Shown here: positions 28,355-37,835 of the stretch, one piece after another
Position numbering within the stretch: the stretch's first letter is position 1
Layout: the number at the start of each line of letters is the position of its first letter
DNA from: Pedobacter frigoris
Lineage (GTDB): Bacteria > Bacteroidota > Bacteroidia > Sphingobacteriales > Sphingobacteriaceae
DNA: 64,000 nt
Direction of reading: 5' to 3'
NCBI RefSeq assembly: GCF_005116445.1
Contig: NZ_SWBQ01000002.1
Span: 434,001-498,000, forward strand
Translations under genes and position numbers: made by a program
The notes under the pieces: model-generated
Database searches by the model: none
Told to the model about the DNA's origin: nothing
Seen by the model: only the letters and a program-made list of their open reading frames with translations

Positions 28355-28469
28355 ACCGACAAATTTAAATGATAATTCGTCACATTTTTTAGAGGTTTTA
28401 TCACATTTTAAAAATTGCACCCCTTAAGCTTTGTACTATTGCCCTACAAATAAAATCAAGACCAAAGAA

Positions 28470-29879
28470 ATGATAAAACTAAAAGAATCCACAAAGATTG
28501 AACTCCTGGCATTTACAGGCTGCATTATACTGGCACTGCTCTTTTCAACCGCACAAGCTATAAGTGAACACTATAGCACAGAAAACCACATTTATTACAA
28601 TAATTTCTGGATCTCACTGTTATTCAGCCACATGATCACATGTATTGCTTATCTTATTTTGTGTCTTTATGTGCAAAATGAAATGGAGCAAGGGGATACT
28701 CCTCCATCAAATGCCATCATACTAATCTGCATACTCATAAACGTTTGTTTCATTACAGAAATCATAAACATCTATTTCACCATTCTGCTTTCATTAAGAA
28801 TGGCAGTGATTTATTTCACAGCCAACAAGCATAACCCAGGTAATAAACTGCATAAAGAAGCCCTGGCGCTTTTTGCTTGCTCCATTTTTATTCACGCAAG
28901 TGTGATATTATTAAATGGACATCATTACATTATCGGCTTTTTCCTTGTAATTACACCCATAGCCATCCTGCATTACCTATATGACATGTACATGTATCTG
29001 CCTTCTACAAAGCAAAAACGCTTTGCATGGTTAAGATATATAGGTTTTACAATACTCGCTACTATCATTACCTACATACCGGTCTTCGCATTAGTCAGTA
29101 TTTTTTTTCCCAACAATGATTACAGCAATAGTTACAATGATGACATTATGAAAATACTGTTAATCGTTAACCTACCCGTACAGCTCATTCTCGTTCCACT
29201 CTTCACCTGGAATGTTTATAAATCAAGGCTTAGAAAAAACAATGAAGAAATACTAAGTCTAAAAACTGAACTTGGAAAATCAGATGCCAATCTTAACTTC
29301 TTAAAGTCACAGATTAACCCGCATTTCCTGTTCAATTCACTAAACACTTTGTATGGTACTGCTCTTCAGGAAAAAGCAGAGCGCACTGGAGAAGGTATAC
29401 AAAAATTAGGCGATATGATGCGGTTCATGCTCCAGGAAAACATCGAAGATAAAATCCTTTTAAGCCGTGATGTTGATTACCTCAATAATTATATTTCGAT
29501 TCAAAAATTAAGGACCTCAATCTCACCCGATATAGTGATTGAAACCCAGATTGAAGAGCAGCACAATAACTTGCAGATCACGCCAATGCTGCTCATACCA
29601 TTTGTTGAGAATGCATTTAAACATGGAATCAGTTTGCAATATCTTTCTCACATCAAAATCACATTGCAAACAGACAAAAACAAACTTTATTTTGATGTAC
29701 ACAACAGTATTCATGTAAAAAAAGACAACGATCCTGAGAGATTACAAAGCGGAATAGGGCTTCAAAACGTAAAGCAACGCCTTGCATTAATTTATCCCAA
29801 TAAACACGAACTCATCATCAGGGAAAATGCCAAAGAATTTTTTATTCACCTCACATTGCAACTCGAAGGAAATAATTAG
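28470..29879 (+). CDS. LytS-type sensor histidine kinase
   Basis: A 469-residue protein with seven or so hydrophobic helices over residues 8-245. It is followed by the His_kinase domain: LKSQINPHFLFNSLNTLYG with H285 as the phosphorylated residue, and N box PFVENAFKHGIS; a G box GIGLQNVKQRL closes it. The start is the ATG 28470 after AAAGA; an upstream TTG is unlikely. It lies 9 bp before a LytTR regulator and forms a two-component pair with it. The signal is unknown. Confidence 0.88.
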   Translation: MIKLKESTKIELLAFTGCIILALLFSTAQAISEHYSTENHIYYNNFWISLLFSHMITCIAYLILCLYVQNEMEQGDTPPSNAIILICILINVCFITEIINIYFTILLSLRMAVIYFTANKHNPGNKLHKEALALFACSIFIHASVILLNGHHYIIGFFLVITPIAILHYLYDMYMYLPSTKQKRFAWLRYIGFTILATIITYIPVFALVSIFFPNNDYSNSYNDDIMKILLIVNLPVQLILVPLFTWNVYKSRLRKNNEEILSLKTELGKSDANLNFLKSQINPHFLFNSLNTLYGTALQEKAERTGEGIQKLGDMMRFMLQENIEDKILLSRDVDYLNNYISIQKLRTSISPDIVIETQIEEQHNNLQITPMLLIPFVENAFKHGISLQYLSHIKITLQTDKNKLYFDVHNSIHVKKDNDPERLQSGIGLQNVKQRLALIYPNKHELIIRENAKEFFIHLTLQLEGNN

Positions 29880-29888
29880 CTTTAATGC

Positions 29889-30572
29889 ATGATTGCAATC
29901 GCCATAGATGATGAACCGATAGCTTTGGATGTAGTCAAATCACACGCATCCAAAGTTCCTTTTATAGAACTTCAGGCCTCCTTTACAAATGCCTTTTCTG
30001 CGGTTAAGTATTTACAGGAAAATAAAGTTGATCTGATTTTTTTAGATATAAAAATGCCAGACATTAACGGTATTGATTTCCTGAATAGCTTAAGTAAGCC
30101 CCCGATGGTTATTTTTACCACTGCATATTCTGAACATGCAGTGAAAAGCTTTGAGCTGGATGCGATAGATTACCTTTTAAAGCCTTTCTCTCTTGCTCGA
30201 TTTTTAAAAGCCTGCAACAAGGCTCAAGAACTATATAACCTTCGTACTAAGATAGAAACTACAGAGAACAACTTCTTTTTCATCAAAGATGGCTATGAAC
30301 AAATAAAGGTATTTCTTGAGGATATATTGTATATAGAGGCCTCCGGAAATTACACACTAATCCATAGCCTAAATAATAAATTGATCAGTACAAGGGTTCC
30401 CTTAAACGAAATGCTGCTACTGCTACCTCCTAAAAAATTCATTAGAACACATCGTGCCTTCATTATTGCCAGGGACAAAATCACAAAATTTGACCGCAGT
30501 CAAATCTGGATCAACAGCGAGATTATACCAATAGGACCGACTTATGCGCAGTGCCTCGTGGATTTACATTAA
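29889..30572 (+). CDS. LytTR-type response regulator
   Basis: A 227-residue protein. Receiver domain: acidic pair D7-D8 (AIDDEP), phospho-acceptor D53 (FLDIKMPD), then T/S (FTTAYSEHA) and K (LLKPF). The LytTR DNA-binding domain follows from about residue 128 (YIEASGNYTLIHS; FIRTHRAFIIARDKI). It is cotranscribed with the LytS-type kinase upstream and probably phosphorylated by it. Confidence 0.9.
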   Translation: MIAIAIDDEPIALDVVKSHASKVPFIELQASFTNAFSAVKYLQENKVDLIFLDIKMPDINGIDFLNSLSKPPMVIFTTAYSEHAVKSFELDAIDYLLKPFSLARFLKACNKAQELYNLRTKIETTENNFFFIKDGYEQIKVFLEDILYIEASGNYTLIHSLNNKLISTRVPLNEMLLLLPPKKFIRTHRAFIIARDKITKFDRSQIWINSEIIPIGPTYAQCLVDLH

Positions 30573-30665
30573 AATTCGGCAAATAGTTCAACAAAAACTT
30601 TCAAATAAGATATTATCGTTAATATTGTATTTAGTATTTATAGGCGCTTCATTTATAACTTATAT

Positions 30666-33600
30666 ATGTTTAAACTATCCTTTAAGCAGCAGGTATTAAC
30701 GGGCTTTGGTATATCACTGTTATTTGTCCTGTTATCTGCAATAACGTCACATTTAAGTATAAAAAATTTAAATGAAGATACAAAATGGCAAAGTCATACT
30801 TACGATGTCATCAATCTTGTAAAAGATATTGAAACCAATGTCCTAAACTCAGAAACCGGCATCCGCGGGTTTATACTTTCCGGAGAAAGAGCATACCTTA
30901 CCCCATATAACAAAAGCGCCCCCAAAATTCTTCCCGCAATCCAGGACTTAAAGAATCTGGTATCCGACAATCCGGAACAGTATGTCAGAATTGACTCCCT
31001 TAATTCTTATGCTCTGGCTAAAATTGATGAAATGCATGAAGTCTTAAGAATCAATGATAGCCAGGGAAAGGAAGCGGCTTCCACTAGAGTCATGAAGGGT
31101 CTTGGACAAACTTACAAAAACCAAATTCTAAAAATTAGCGGAAAAATAATTGAAGTAGAATATCAACTGTTAAAGAAAAGAAAGGAAGCCACTGCAGACA
31201 GTAGCAAACAAAGTGAATGGATCGTACTGTTAAGTGCGGCTGTTATATTCGGCCTGATTCTTTTTCTCTTCTCCTATATCCGCAAAACATTCGATCAGCA
31301 AAAGGAAACCGAAATACACATCAGAGATTCCAATATACAACTCGAAAAAATATCTGCAGAAAACGAACAGAAAAACTGGTTGCTTTTGGGTGCAACGGCG
31401 GTCAATGAGGCCATGCGTGGCGAACAGGAAGTTGAAGAACTGGCCATAAACATAGTAACATCAATATGTAATTATATAGACGCCCCGGTAGGATCCTTAT
31501 TCCTCGTCAATAACGCTAAAAAAACAATTAAATTCACCGGTGGCTACGCTTTTCAACCCACAAAAGGAAATGCAAAGGAGTATCACTTTGGAGAAGGACT
31601 TGTCGGACAGTCAGCTTTCGAAAAACAACCTAAACTTTTTAAAAATATACCTAAGGATTATATCAAAATTCAATCTGGTCTTGGAGACACGCTTCCGCAA
31701 TGTATATTCTTACTTCCTGTGCTATTCGAAAATGAAACACTGGCAGTCATAGAATTTGGATTAAGTACCGAACCAAATGATTCTGTTTTATTGTTTTTGA
31801 ACACCATTACGGAAAGTATCGGAGTAGGAATTAATAGCGCGGTAGCCAGAGTAAAACTCAGGTCCCTTTTTGAACAGACGCAGCAACAGGCTGAAGAACT
31901 TGAAAGCCAGCAAGAAGAGTTGCGTACTACAAACGAGGAACTCGTTTACAAATCTGAACAGCTTCAGGCATCGGAAGAAGAGTTGCGGGTTCAGCAGGAA
32001 GAGCTTAGACAAACCAACGCAGAATTAGAGGAGAAAGCTCAACTGCTTGAAGAACGCAACATCCTCGTAAATCAGGCACGTGAGGCCATGAGCCTTAAAG
32101 CAGAGGAACTTGAAATATCCAGCAAGTACAAGTCTGAATTCCTGGCCAACATGAGCCATGAGCTGAGAACCCCATTAAACAGCATCCTTATCCTGGCGAG
32201 GATATTAAAAGAAAATCGTCCGGAAAACCTGAACGAGGACCAAATCAAATACGCAGGTGTAATTCATAATGCAGGAACCGACCTCCTCACCCTGATCAAT
32301 GACATTCTCGACTTATCAAAAATAGAGTCAGGAAAAATAGACTTATCTATTGAACCGCTTAAACCGGTAGTTGTCAAAAACGACATGGAGGCGCTGTTCG
32401 CTGAGCTTGCCAGGAGTAAAAAGATCAAGTTCCAAACAATTGTTGAGCAAAATCTACCGGAACTGATCATAACAGATCAGGCCAGATTGGAGCAAATCGT
32501 AAAGAATCTCCTCTCTAATGCGTTTAAGTTTACCCCCGAACATGGTAATATTACTTTAAAGATCGCGGGCTCCGGGAAGCAAACAACCTATTTTTCAGAG
32601 CAACTAAAAAATACGAAGGAAAACATAATAGCAATATCCGTACAGGACTCAGGTATTGGAATTCCCGCAGACAAGCAAAAGCTTATATTTGAAGCCTTCC
32701 AACAGGCTGACGGGTCTACGAGCAGAAAATACGGAGGTACCGGGTTGGGTCTTTCTATTAGCAAAGAGCTCGCATATATACTTGGCGGAGAAATACAAGT
32801 GGAAAGCGAAACAAATGTTGGAAGTCTATTCACACTATTTATCCCCGAGCGTCATGTCGTCGCTGAAAATAATTCCCTTCCGGAAATACCGAAGCAGGTT
32901 GAAGAATCCATACAAAAAGCCACCCCGCTCGTTAAAGAACTTACACCATTACCTGCAGGCAATTTAAATGGGCAGCCTCAAACTTTGCTGATAGTTGAAG
33001 ATGACGTTGTATTTGCTGACGTGCTCCATGACTATGCAATAGAAAAAGGCTTTAAACCAATTCTTGCACATAGTGGAGACAAAGGACTTGAGATGGCTGT
33101 ATCAGAACTGCCAGATGCAATCGTATTAGATATTATGCTGCCGGTAATGGATGGATGGACCATACTTAAAAAACTAAAGTCTGACCCAAGAACGAAACAT
33201 ATCCCTGTACATATGATGTCGGCAGGCAATGAGAAAGAAAGTAAAGCGAAACAGGAAGGCGCAATTGGATTCCTAAAAAAACCGGTAGAGAAGGAGCAGC
33301 TTGATGAAGCATTTAAGCTCTTGAGTACTGCCCACGCCAAATATAACTTTAATAAGGTATTGCTCATCGAGGATCAGGAATTACACAGTGCACTGCTCAC
33401 AGAACAACTTACCGAAAAGGGTGTTGAGGTCAAACAAGCATTTAGTGGTGAGGAGGCGCTCGAACTTCTAAAAGTCAATACATTTGACTGCATCATACTA
33501 GACCTTAAACTACCTGACATATCGGGTTTTGATCTTCTGGATGTGATCAAATTACAGCCCGCATTGGTACATGTTCCGGTTATTATCAATACCGCAATGG

Positions 33601-34166
33601 AGCTCGATGATGAAAAAATGGCTCATATCATGAAATATACTGAGGCCATGGTCTTAAAATCAAATAAATCTAACGACAGATTAATTGACGAGGTAAGCCT
33701 GTTCATGAATAAGCTGAAACAAGCTGAAAACCATAGCCCATCCACTTCAGCTTCCAGCAGTAAAAACAAGGGTGTCTCCACAATTGAAAAAGCACTCAAA
33801 GATAAAACCGTACTCATCACAGATGATGATATGAGAAATATCTTCGCACTTTCAAGTGCACTGCAGATGTATGATATGAACATTGTAATTGCCAATAATG
33901 GACGGGAAGCACTCGAAAAACTGGATGAAACAGAGCAGATAGATCTGGTTTTAATGGATATCATGATGCCAGAAATGGATGGATATGAAGCCATGAAGGC
34001 CATCCGCAGTGAAAAGCGATTTTCAAAACTCCCTATCATTGCGCTTACGGCCAAAGCAATGAAAAATGACAGAGAAAAATGTATTGAAGCAGGTGCAAAT
34101 GACTACATATCTAAGCCTGTTGATATGGACAAACTTTTATCAATGCTTAGAGTCTGGCTAAGTTAA
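30666..34166 (+). CDS. Hybrid histidine kinase: CHASE3-GAF-HisKA-HATPase-REC-REC-REC
   Basis: A 1166-residue membrane protein. TM1 is about residues 10-28, with an extracytoplasmic CHASE3 domain about 35-180 (LNSETGIRGFILSGERAYL) and TM2 at about 184-203. GAF is about 240-390, and a long Glu/Gln-rich coiled coil about 395-480 (AEELESQQEELRTTNEELVY). HisKA has H498 (NMSHELRTP). The ATPase has N, G1 and G2 boxes (NLLSNAFKF, DSGIGIP, GGTGLGLSI). Three receivers follow, with aspartates in VLDIMLP, ILDLKLP and LMDIMMP. Followed one base later by cheR, it heads a signalling operon. Confidence 0.92.
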   Translation: MFKLSFKQQVLTGFGISLLFVLLSAITSHLSIKNLNEDTKWQSHTYDVINLVKDIETNVLNSETGIRGFILSGERAYLTPYNKSAPKILPAIQDLKNLVSDNPEQYVRIDSLNSYALAKIDEMHEVLRINDSQGKEAASTRVMKGLGQTYKNQILKISGKIIEVEYQLLKKRKEATADSSKQSEWIVLLSAAVIFGLILFLFSYIRKTFDQQKETEIHIRDSNIQLEKISAENEQKNWLLLGATAVNEAMRGEQEVEELAINIVTSICNYIDAPVGSLFLVNNAKKTIKFTGGYAFQPTKGNAKEYHFGEGLVGQSAFEKQPKLFKNIPKDYIKIQSGLGDTLPQCIFLLPVLFENETLAVIEFGLSTEPNDSVLLFLNTITESIGVGINSAVARVKLRSLFEQTQQQAEELESQQEELRTTNEELVYKSEQLQASEEELRVQQEELRQTNAELEEKAQLLEERNILVNQAREAMSLKAEELEISSKYKSEFLANMSHELRTPLNSILILARILKENRPENLNEDQIKYAGVIHNAGTDLLTLINDILDLSKIESGKIDLSIEPLKPVVVKNDMEALFAELARSKKIKFQTIVEQNLPELIITDQARLEQIVKNLLSNAFKFTPEHGNITLKIAGSGKQTTYFSEQLKNTKENIIAISVQDSGIGIPADKQKLIFEAFQQADGSTSRKYGGTGLGLSISKELAYILGGEIQVESETNVGSLFTLFIPERHVVAENNSLPEIPKQVEESIQKATPLVKELTPLPAGNLNGQPQTLLIVEDDVVFADVLHDYAIEKGFKPILAHSGDKGLEMAVSELPDAIVLDIMLPVMDGWTILKKLKSDPRTKHIPVHMMSAGNEKESKAKQEGAIGFLKKPVEKEQLDEAFKLLSTAHAKYNFNKVLLIEDQELHSALLTEQLTEKGVEVKQAFSGEEALELLKVNTFDCIILDLKLPDISGFDLLDVIKLQPALVHVPVIINTAMELDDEKMAHIMKYTEAMVLKSNKSNDRLIDEVSLFMNKLKQAENHSPSTSASSSKNKGVSTIEKALKDKTVLITDDDMRNIFALSSALQMYDMNIVIANNGREALEKLDETEQIDLVLMDIMMPEMDGYEAMKAIRSEKRFSKLPIIALTAKAMKNDREKCIEAGANDYISKPVDMDKLLSMLRVWLS

Positions 34167-34167
34167 T

Positions 34168-34995
34168 ATGAATGATCAAACTACCGATACCATCACATAT
34201 GATCAATTAACCGATTTAGTTGATCTTATAAAGAACATCCATGGCTTTGATTTTGGAGACTATTCTGCCGCATCTTTAAAACGAAGGGTTACGCGTATCA
34301 TGCAGCTTCAAAGATTGACTTTGTTCGATCTTAGAACATTGCTGACAAACGACAATGATTACTTTGAATCATTTCTCATTGAAGTTACTGTAAACGTGAC
34401 TGAAATGTTCAGAGATTCTCAGTTTTTTAAATCAGTTGCCAGCAATGTGATTCCGTATTTAAAATCCTATCAGAGAATAAAGGTGTGGAATGCTGGCTGC
34501 TCCACCGGAGAAGAGCTCTACTCATTTGCCATCTTATTTTCAGAAGAAAACCTTTATGAGCGGTGTTTTTTTTACGGAACAGACATCAATATGGATGTGC
34601 TGGAATATGCCAGAAATGGCATTTATGACCCGCAAAAAATGAAGCAGTACGCCGAAAACTATACCAAAACAGGCACAAAACATACCTTATCTGATTATTA
34701 TACAGCGAAATATGATGCGGTAAAGATCAATCATTCGCTGAAAAAGAACGTACTGTTTTCTGTCCACAATCTGGCTTCAGATGGTGTATTCAATGAATTT
34801 CAGGTGATTTCTTGCCGCAACGTATTAATATATTTTAATTTAGAACTACAAAAAAGAGTGATAGAGCTATTTTACAATAGTTTAGCTAATTTTGGCTTTT
34901 TATGTCTTGGCTCTAAAGAGACACTGAGGAGCACAGAACTTGGACGGTTTAAAACGATCGACAAGAAAAATAACATTTACCAAAAAATAGCTTAG
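34168..34995 (+). CDS. CheR-type SAM methyltransferase
   Basis: A 275-residue protein. The N-terminal helical domain (FGDYSAASLKRRVTRIMQLQ) is followed by the CheR catalytic fold: TEMFRDSQFFK, the SAM motif NAGCSTGEELYSFA, FYGTDIN and SCRNVLIYFN. Classical CheR methylates chemoreceptor glutamates, but no chemoreceptor or CheB is nearby. Orphan CheR proteins linked to hybrid kinases may methylate other signalling proteins. Its ATG is 1 bp from the kinase stop. Confidence 0.88.
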   Translation: MNDQTTDTITYDQLTDLVDLIKNIHGFDFGDYSAASLKRRVTRIMQLQRLTLFDLRTLLTNDNDYFESFLIEVTVNVTEMFRDSQFFKSVASNVIPYLKSYQRIKVWNAGCSTGEELYSFAILFSEENLYERCFFYGTDINMDVLEYARNGIYDPQKMKQYAENYTKTGTKHTLSDYYTAKYDAVKINHSLKKNVLFSVHNLASDGVFNEFQVISCRNVLIYFNLELQKRVIELFYNSLANFGFLCLGSKETLRSTELGRFKTIDKKNNIYQKIA

Positions 34996-35018
34996 TGCTA
35001 AAACTGAAAAACACCACC

Positions 35019-36605
35019 ATGGAAAAAATTAACATATTGATTGTTGATGACCGACCTGAGAATATAATTGCTCTTGAGGCACTGCTGCAAAGGAATGACA
35101 TTAACCTGATCAGCACTACGAACCCCAATGAAGCATTAAGAATTTCATGGGAAATGGATATTGCCATCGCTCTGGTAGATGTTCAAATGCCAGAAATGGA
35201 TGGCTTTGAACTTGTCGAGATCCTAAAGAGTAACCCACGCACCAAAGACATACTCATTATATTCGTTACTGCTATATCAAAAGAAACAAAATATGCTGTT
35301 AAGGGTCTGAATACAGGTGCTGTCGATTATTTATACAAGCCGCTTGACCCTTTCGTTACTTCTGCTAAAGTTGATTCGTTCATACAGTTTATTCGGAATC
35401 AAAGGGAAATAAAACAAAAGAACAAAGAACTTGAGGCCTATCAAAAAGAACTGATAAAAGCAAAGGAGCAGGCAGAGCAAGGCAAGAGGATTAAAGAAAA
35501 CTTTCTCGCCAACATGAGTCATGAGATTCGTACTCCAATCAATGGGATCATTGGTATTGCACACCTGCTTGAAAGAACACCATTAAATGAGGAACAAAAG
35601 GAGATGATTAATCTTCTGGAGATCTCATCCAGCTCTCTCTTAGGCGTAATTAATGATATCCTCGACCTCTCAAAAATAGAAGCTGGTAAATTCAAGATCA
35701 ACCGAACAGAAACCGATATTGCGAGTATGTGCAGCGGTGTAATTAATTTACTCCGTATCAGAGCTAAGGAAAAGAAGCTGAATCTGACAACGGAACTGGA
35801 TCCTGAATTGCCAAAACATATACTGGCAGATTCATTGCGGTTAAATCAGATCCTCATGAACCTAATCGGCAATGCAATTAAATTTACAACGGCCGGCAGT
35901 GTTACTTTAAAAGTTGAAATCGTCAATAGCAAAGGGAATAATATCCGCATTAAATTTTCTGTCGTTGATACCGGAATAGGAATTGCCTCTGAAAACATCG
36001 AAAAGATCTTTGAAACTTTTGAACAGGCAGATGAACAAACCACTGTCAAGTTTGGAGGAACCGGGTTAGGTCTGTCTATTGTTAAAAACCTGGCTAAACT
36101 TAAAGGTGGTTTGCTCGAAGTATTTAGTGACGAAAACAAAGGCAGTACTTTTTGCTTCACCAATTGGTATGAGGTTGTACGTGAATCAACCCCTGATCTG
36201 AAAAGTGTTAAAGAAGAACTCACTCCGCTTCCAAATGTAAAGGTCCTTGTAGCAGAGGATAACCCAATTAATAAATTTCTGATCGTTAAAATCCTCAAGG
36301 ATTGGATGATCAATGCAGATGTAGTAGAAAATGGCAAAGATGCAATAGACAAGCTTAAAGAAAACCACTACGACATCGTTTTAATGGATACCTTCATGCC
36401 CGTAATGAATGGACTAGATGCAATTAAACTGATTCGTGACGGTTATGCTCCGGGTAAAGAAAATATCCCCATCATTACTTTCTCTGCTGCCGTAATGGAC
36501 AATGATAAGAAAACTGCAATTGACGCTGGTGCGACTGACGTGATGAGTAAGCCATTCGAACTGGAAGTATTACATCAAAAAATCACGAAATACACTACTT
36601 ATTAA
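35019..36605 (+). CDS. Cytosolic hybrid kinase: REC-HisKA-HATPase-REC
   Basis: A 528-residue protein with no membrane segment. The N-terminal receiver has ILIVDDRPEN with the acceptor Asp in LVDVQMPEMDG. A coiled coil (about 125-160) leads to HisKA with H168 (NMSHEIRTP). The ATPase has NLIGNAIKF, DTGIGIA and GGTGLGLSI. A C-terminal receiver follows (VAEDNPINK; LMDTFMPVMNG). ATG 35019 is preferred over a GTG overlapping the cheR end. It probably receives phosphate from the upstream kinase. Its 3' end overlaps the convergent pth gene by 11 bp. Confidence 0.9.
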   Translation: MEKINILIVDDRPENIIALEALLQRNDINLISTTNPNEALRISWEMDIAIALVDVQMPEMDGFELVEILKSNPRTKDILIIFVTAISKETKYAVKGLNTGAVDYLYKPLDPFVTSAKVDSFIQFIRNQREIKQKNKELEAYQKELIKAKEQAEQGKRIKENFLANMSHEIRTPINGIIGIAHLLERTPLNEEQKEMINLLEISSSSLLGVINDILDLSKIEAGKFKINRTETDIASMCSGVINLLRIRAKEKKLNLTTELDPELPKHILADSLRLNQILMNLIGNAIKFTTAGSVTLKVEIVNSKGNNIRIKFSVVDTGIGIASENIEKIFETFEQADEQTTVKFGGTGLGLSIVKNLAKLKGGLLEVFSDENKGSTFCFTNWYEVVRESTPDLKSVKEELTPLPNVKVLVAEDNPINKFLIVKILKDWMINADVVENGKDAIDKLKENHYDIVLMDTFMPVMNGLDAIKLIRDGYAPGKENIPIITFSAAVMDNDKKTAIDAGATDVMSKPFELEVLHQKITKYTTY

Positions 36606-37155
36606 ATGCAGTCATTGTCAGCGCCGGACCAACAGTAACGAAGCTTTTGATCAGTTCCACACTCTTGTCAATCAATGCTGGCAATTCGGGTTGCTCATCT
36701 CTATCAAAGGGGGCAAGTACATAATCTGCTTGTCTTCCTTTTGGGAAATTATCACTGACTCCAAATCTCAGTCGCGGATATCCTTGCCCTCCGCACAGTC
36801 CTTCAATGCTTTTTAATCCGTTATGCCCCGCGCTGCTACCCTGAAGTTTCAATCTTAGTTTGCCAAGTGGCAATGCCAGGTCATCTACTATTACAAGTAT
36901 GTTTTCCAAAGGGATCTTCAATTCATGCATCCAGTAATTTACAGCCTTGCCACTCAAATTCATATAAGTAGTTGGCTTGATCACATACAGTTTTTTGCTC
37001 TTAAAAGACAGCTCGGAATAGTAGGCCAGCCTCAGATTGGAGTAAGTGCCGCCCAATTGCTTCACCAACTCATCAGCGATGTTAAATCCTATATTATGTC
37101 TTGTATTTGCATATTCAGGACCTATATTCCCGAGACCGACTATCAGATATTTCAT
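36595..37155 (-). CDS. pth: Peptidyl-tRNA hydrolase
   Basis: A 186-residue protein: MKYLIVGLGNIGPEYANTRH gives N10 and the catalytic H20. The second Asn is in TYMNLSG and the Asp in VIVDDLALPLG. It releases peptidyl-tRNA drop-off products. The TATCTTTG box at 37163-37170 ends 8 nt before the ATG, implying a very short leader. The gene follows rplY, a common bacterial pairing, but a terminator separates them. Confidence 0.97.
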   Translation of the reverse strand: MKYLIVGLGNIGPEYANTRHNIGFNIADELVKQLGGTYSNLRLAYYSELSFKSKKLYVIKPTTYMNLSGKAVNYWMHELKIPLENILVIVDDLALPLGKLRLKLQGSSAGHNGLKSIEGLCGGQGYPRLRFGVSDNFPKGRQADYVLAPFDRDEQPELPALIDKSVELIKSFVTVGPALTMTAFNK

Positions 37156-37181
37156 AATGCGACAAAGATAAGAGTAAAAAC

Positions 37182-37215
37182 AAAAAAAGCAGTCCCATTC
37201 AGGACTGCTTTTTTT
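37182..37215 (-). terminator. Terminator after rplY
   Basis: AAAAAAAGCAGTCC (37182-37195) pairs with GGACTGCTTTTTTT (37202-37215), a 14-bp stem with a 6-nt loop and a T-run on both strands. It ends the prs-rplY transcript just after rplY. Confidence 0.85.
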
Positions 37216-37232
37216 GTAGCTAATGCAGTAAA

Positions 37233-37811
37233 TTATTTTTTACCAGCTTGTTGTTCAGCTTGTTTCAATGCTCTAGACATTCCTACAGAAACGATTGTAT
37301 CTTCAGGAGTGTTAGTTATTACATAGTCACCTTTACCAAGGTCACGTACGCGGAACAAGTTACCGACTTCTAATTTAGCGATGCTCACTTCAACTGTCTG
37401 AGGCATATCTTTAGGTAATGCTTTAACACGAAGTTTACGTAATTTTTGAACCAGTTTACCACCCATTTTAACACCTGGAGAAGTTCCGGTCAATTTGATA
37501 GGGATCTCCATAAGGATTTCTTTCTCATCAAACAACTGTAGAAAATCTACGTGTAACAAAAGGTCAGTAAGTGGGTGAAATTGTAATTCTTTAATGATAG
37601 CTTTGATTTTTTTAGTTCCTAAAGTAATCTCAACAAAGTTAGCTTCCGGAGTATAAATAGCATCCTTTAATTCGGTTGTTACTACAGCAAAATGTTGTTG
37701 CTCTTTACCACCATACAATACTGCAGGAACTTTGCCTTCATAGCGAAGCTCTTTAGCATCGCGTTTCCCTACGTTCTCTCTAGGAGAACCGCTAATTGCG
37801 ATTGTTTTCAT
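37233..37811 (-). CDS. rplY: 50S ribosomal protein L25, long CTC form
   Basis: A 192-residue protein. The N-terminal 5S rRNA-binding domain (residues 1-90: RENVGKRDAKELRYEGKVPA, VLYGGKEQQHF) is followed by the TL5/CTC C-terminal domain (EIPIKLTGTSPGVKMGGKLV). The long form is normal in this phylum. It is 24 bp downstream of prs and cotranscribed with it. Confidence 0.95.
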   Translation of the reverse strand: MKTIAISGSPRENVGKRDAKELRYEGKVPAVLYGGKEQQHFAVVTTELKDAIYTPEANFVEITLGTKKIKAIIKELQFHPLTDLLLHVDFLQLFDEKEILMEIPIKLTGTSPGVKMGGKLVQKLRKLRVKALPKDMPQTVEVSIAKLEVGNLFRVRDLGKGDYVITNTPEDTIVSVGMSRALKQAEQQAGKK

Positions 37812-37835
37812 TTTTCTATTTTTATTTTTGTTAAA

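Noticed and set aside
33032..34054. Long antisense frames inside the 1166-residue kinase gene
   Set aside because: Serine-rich shadow frames opposite a clear coding sequence; no ribosome-binding site or recognisable domain.
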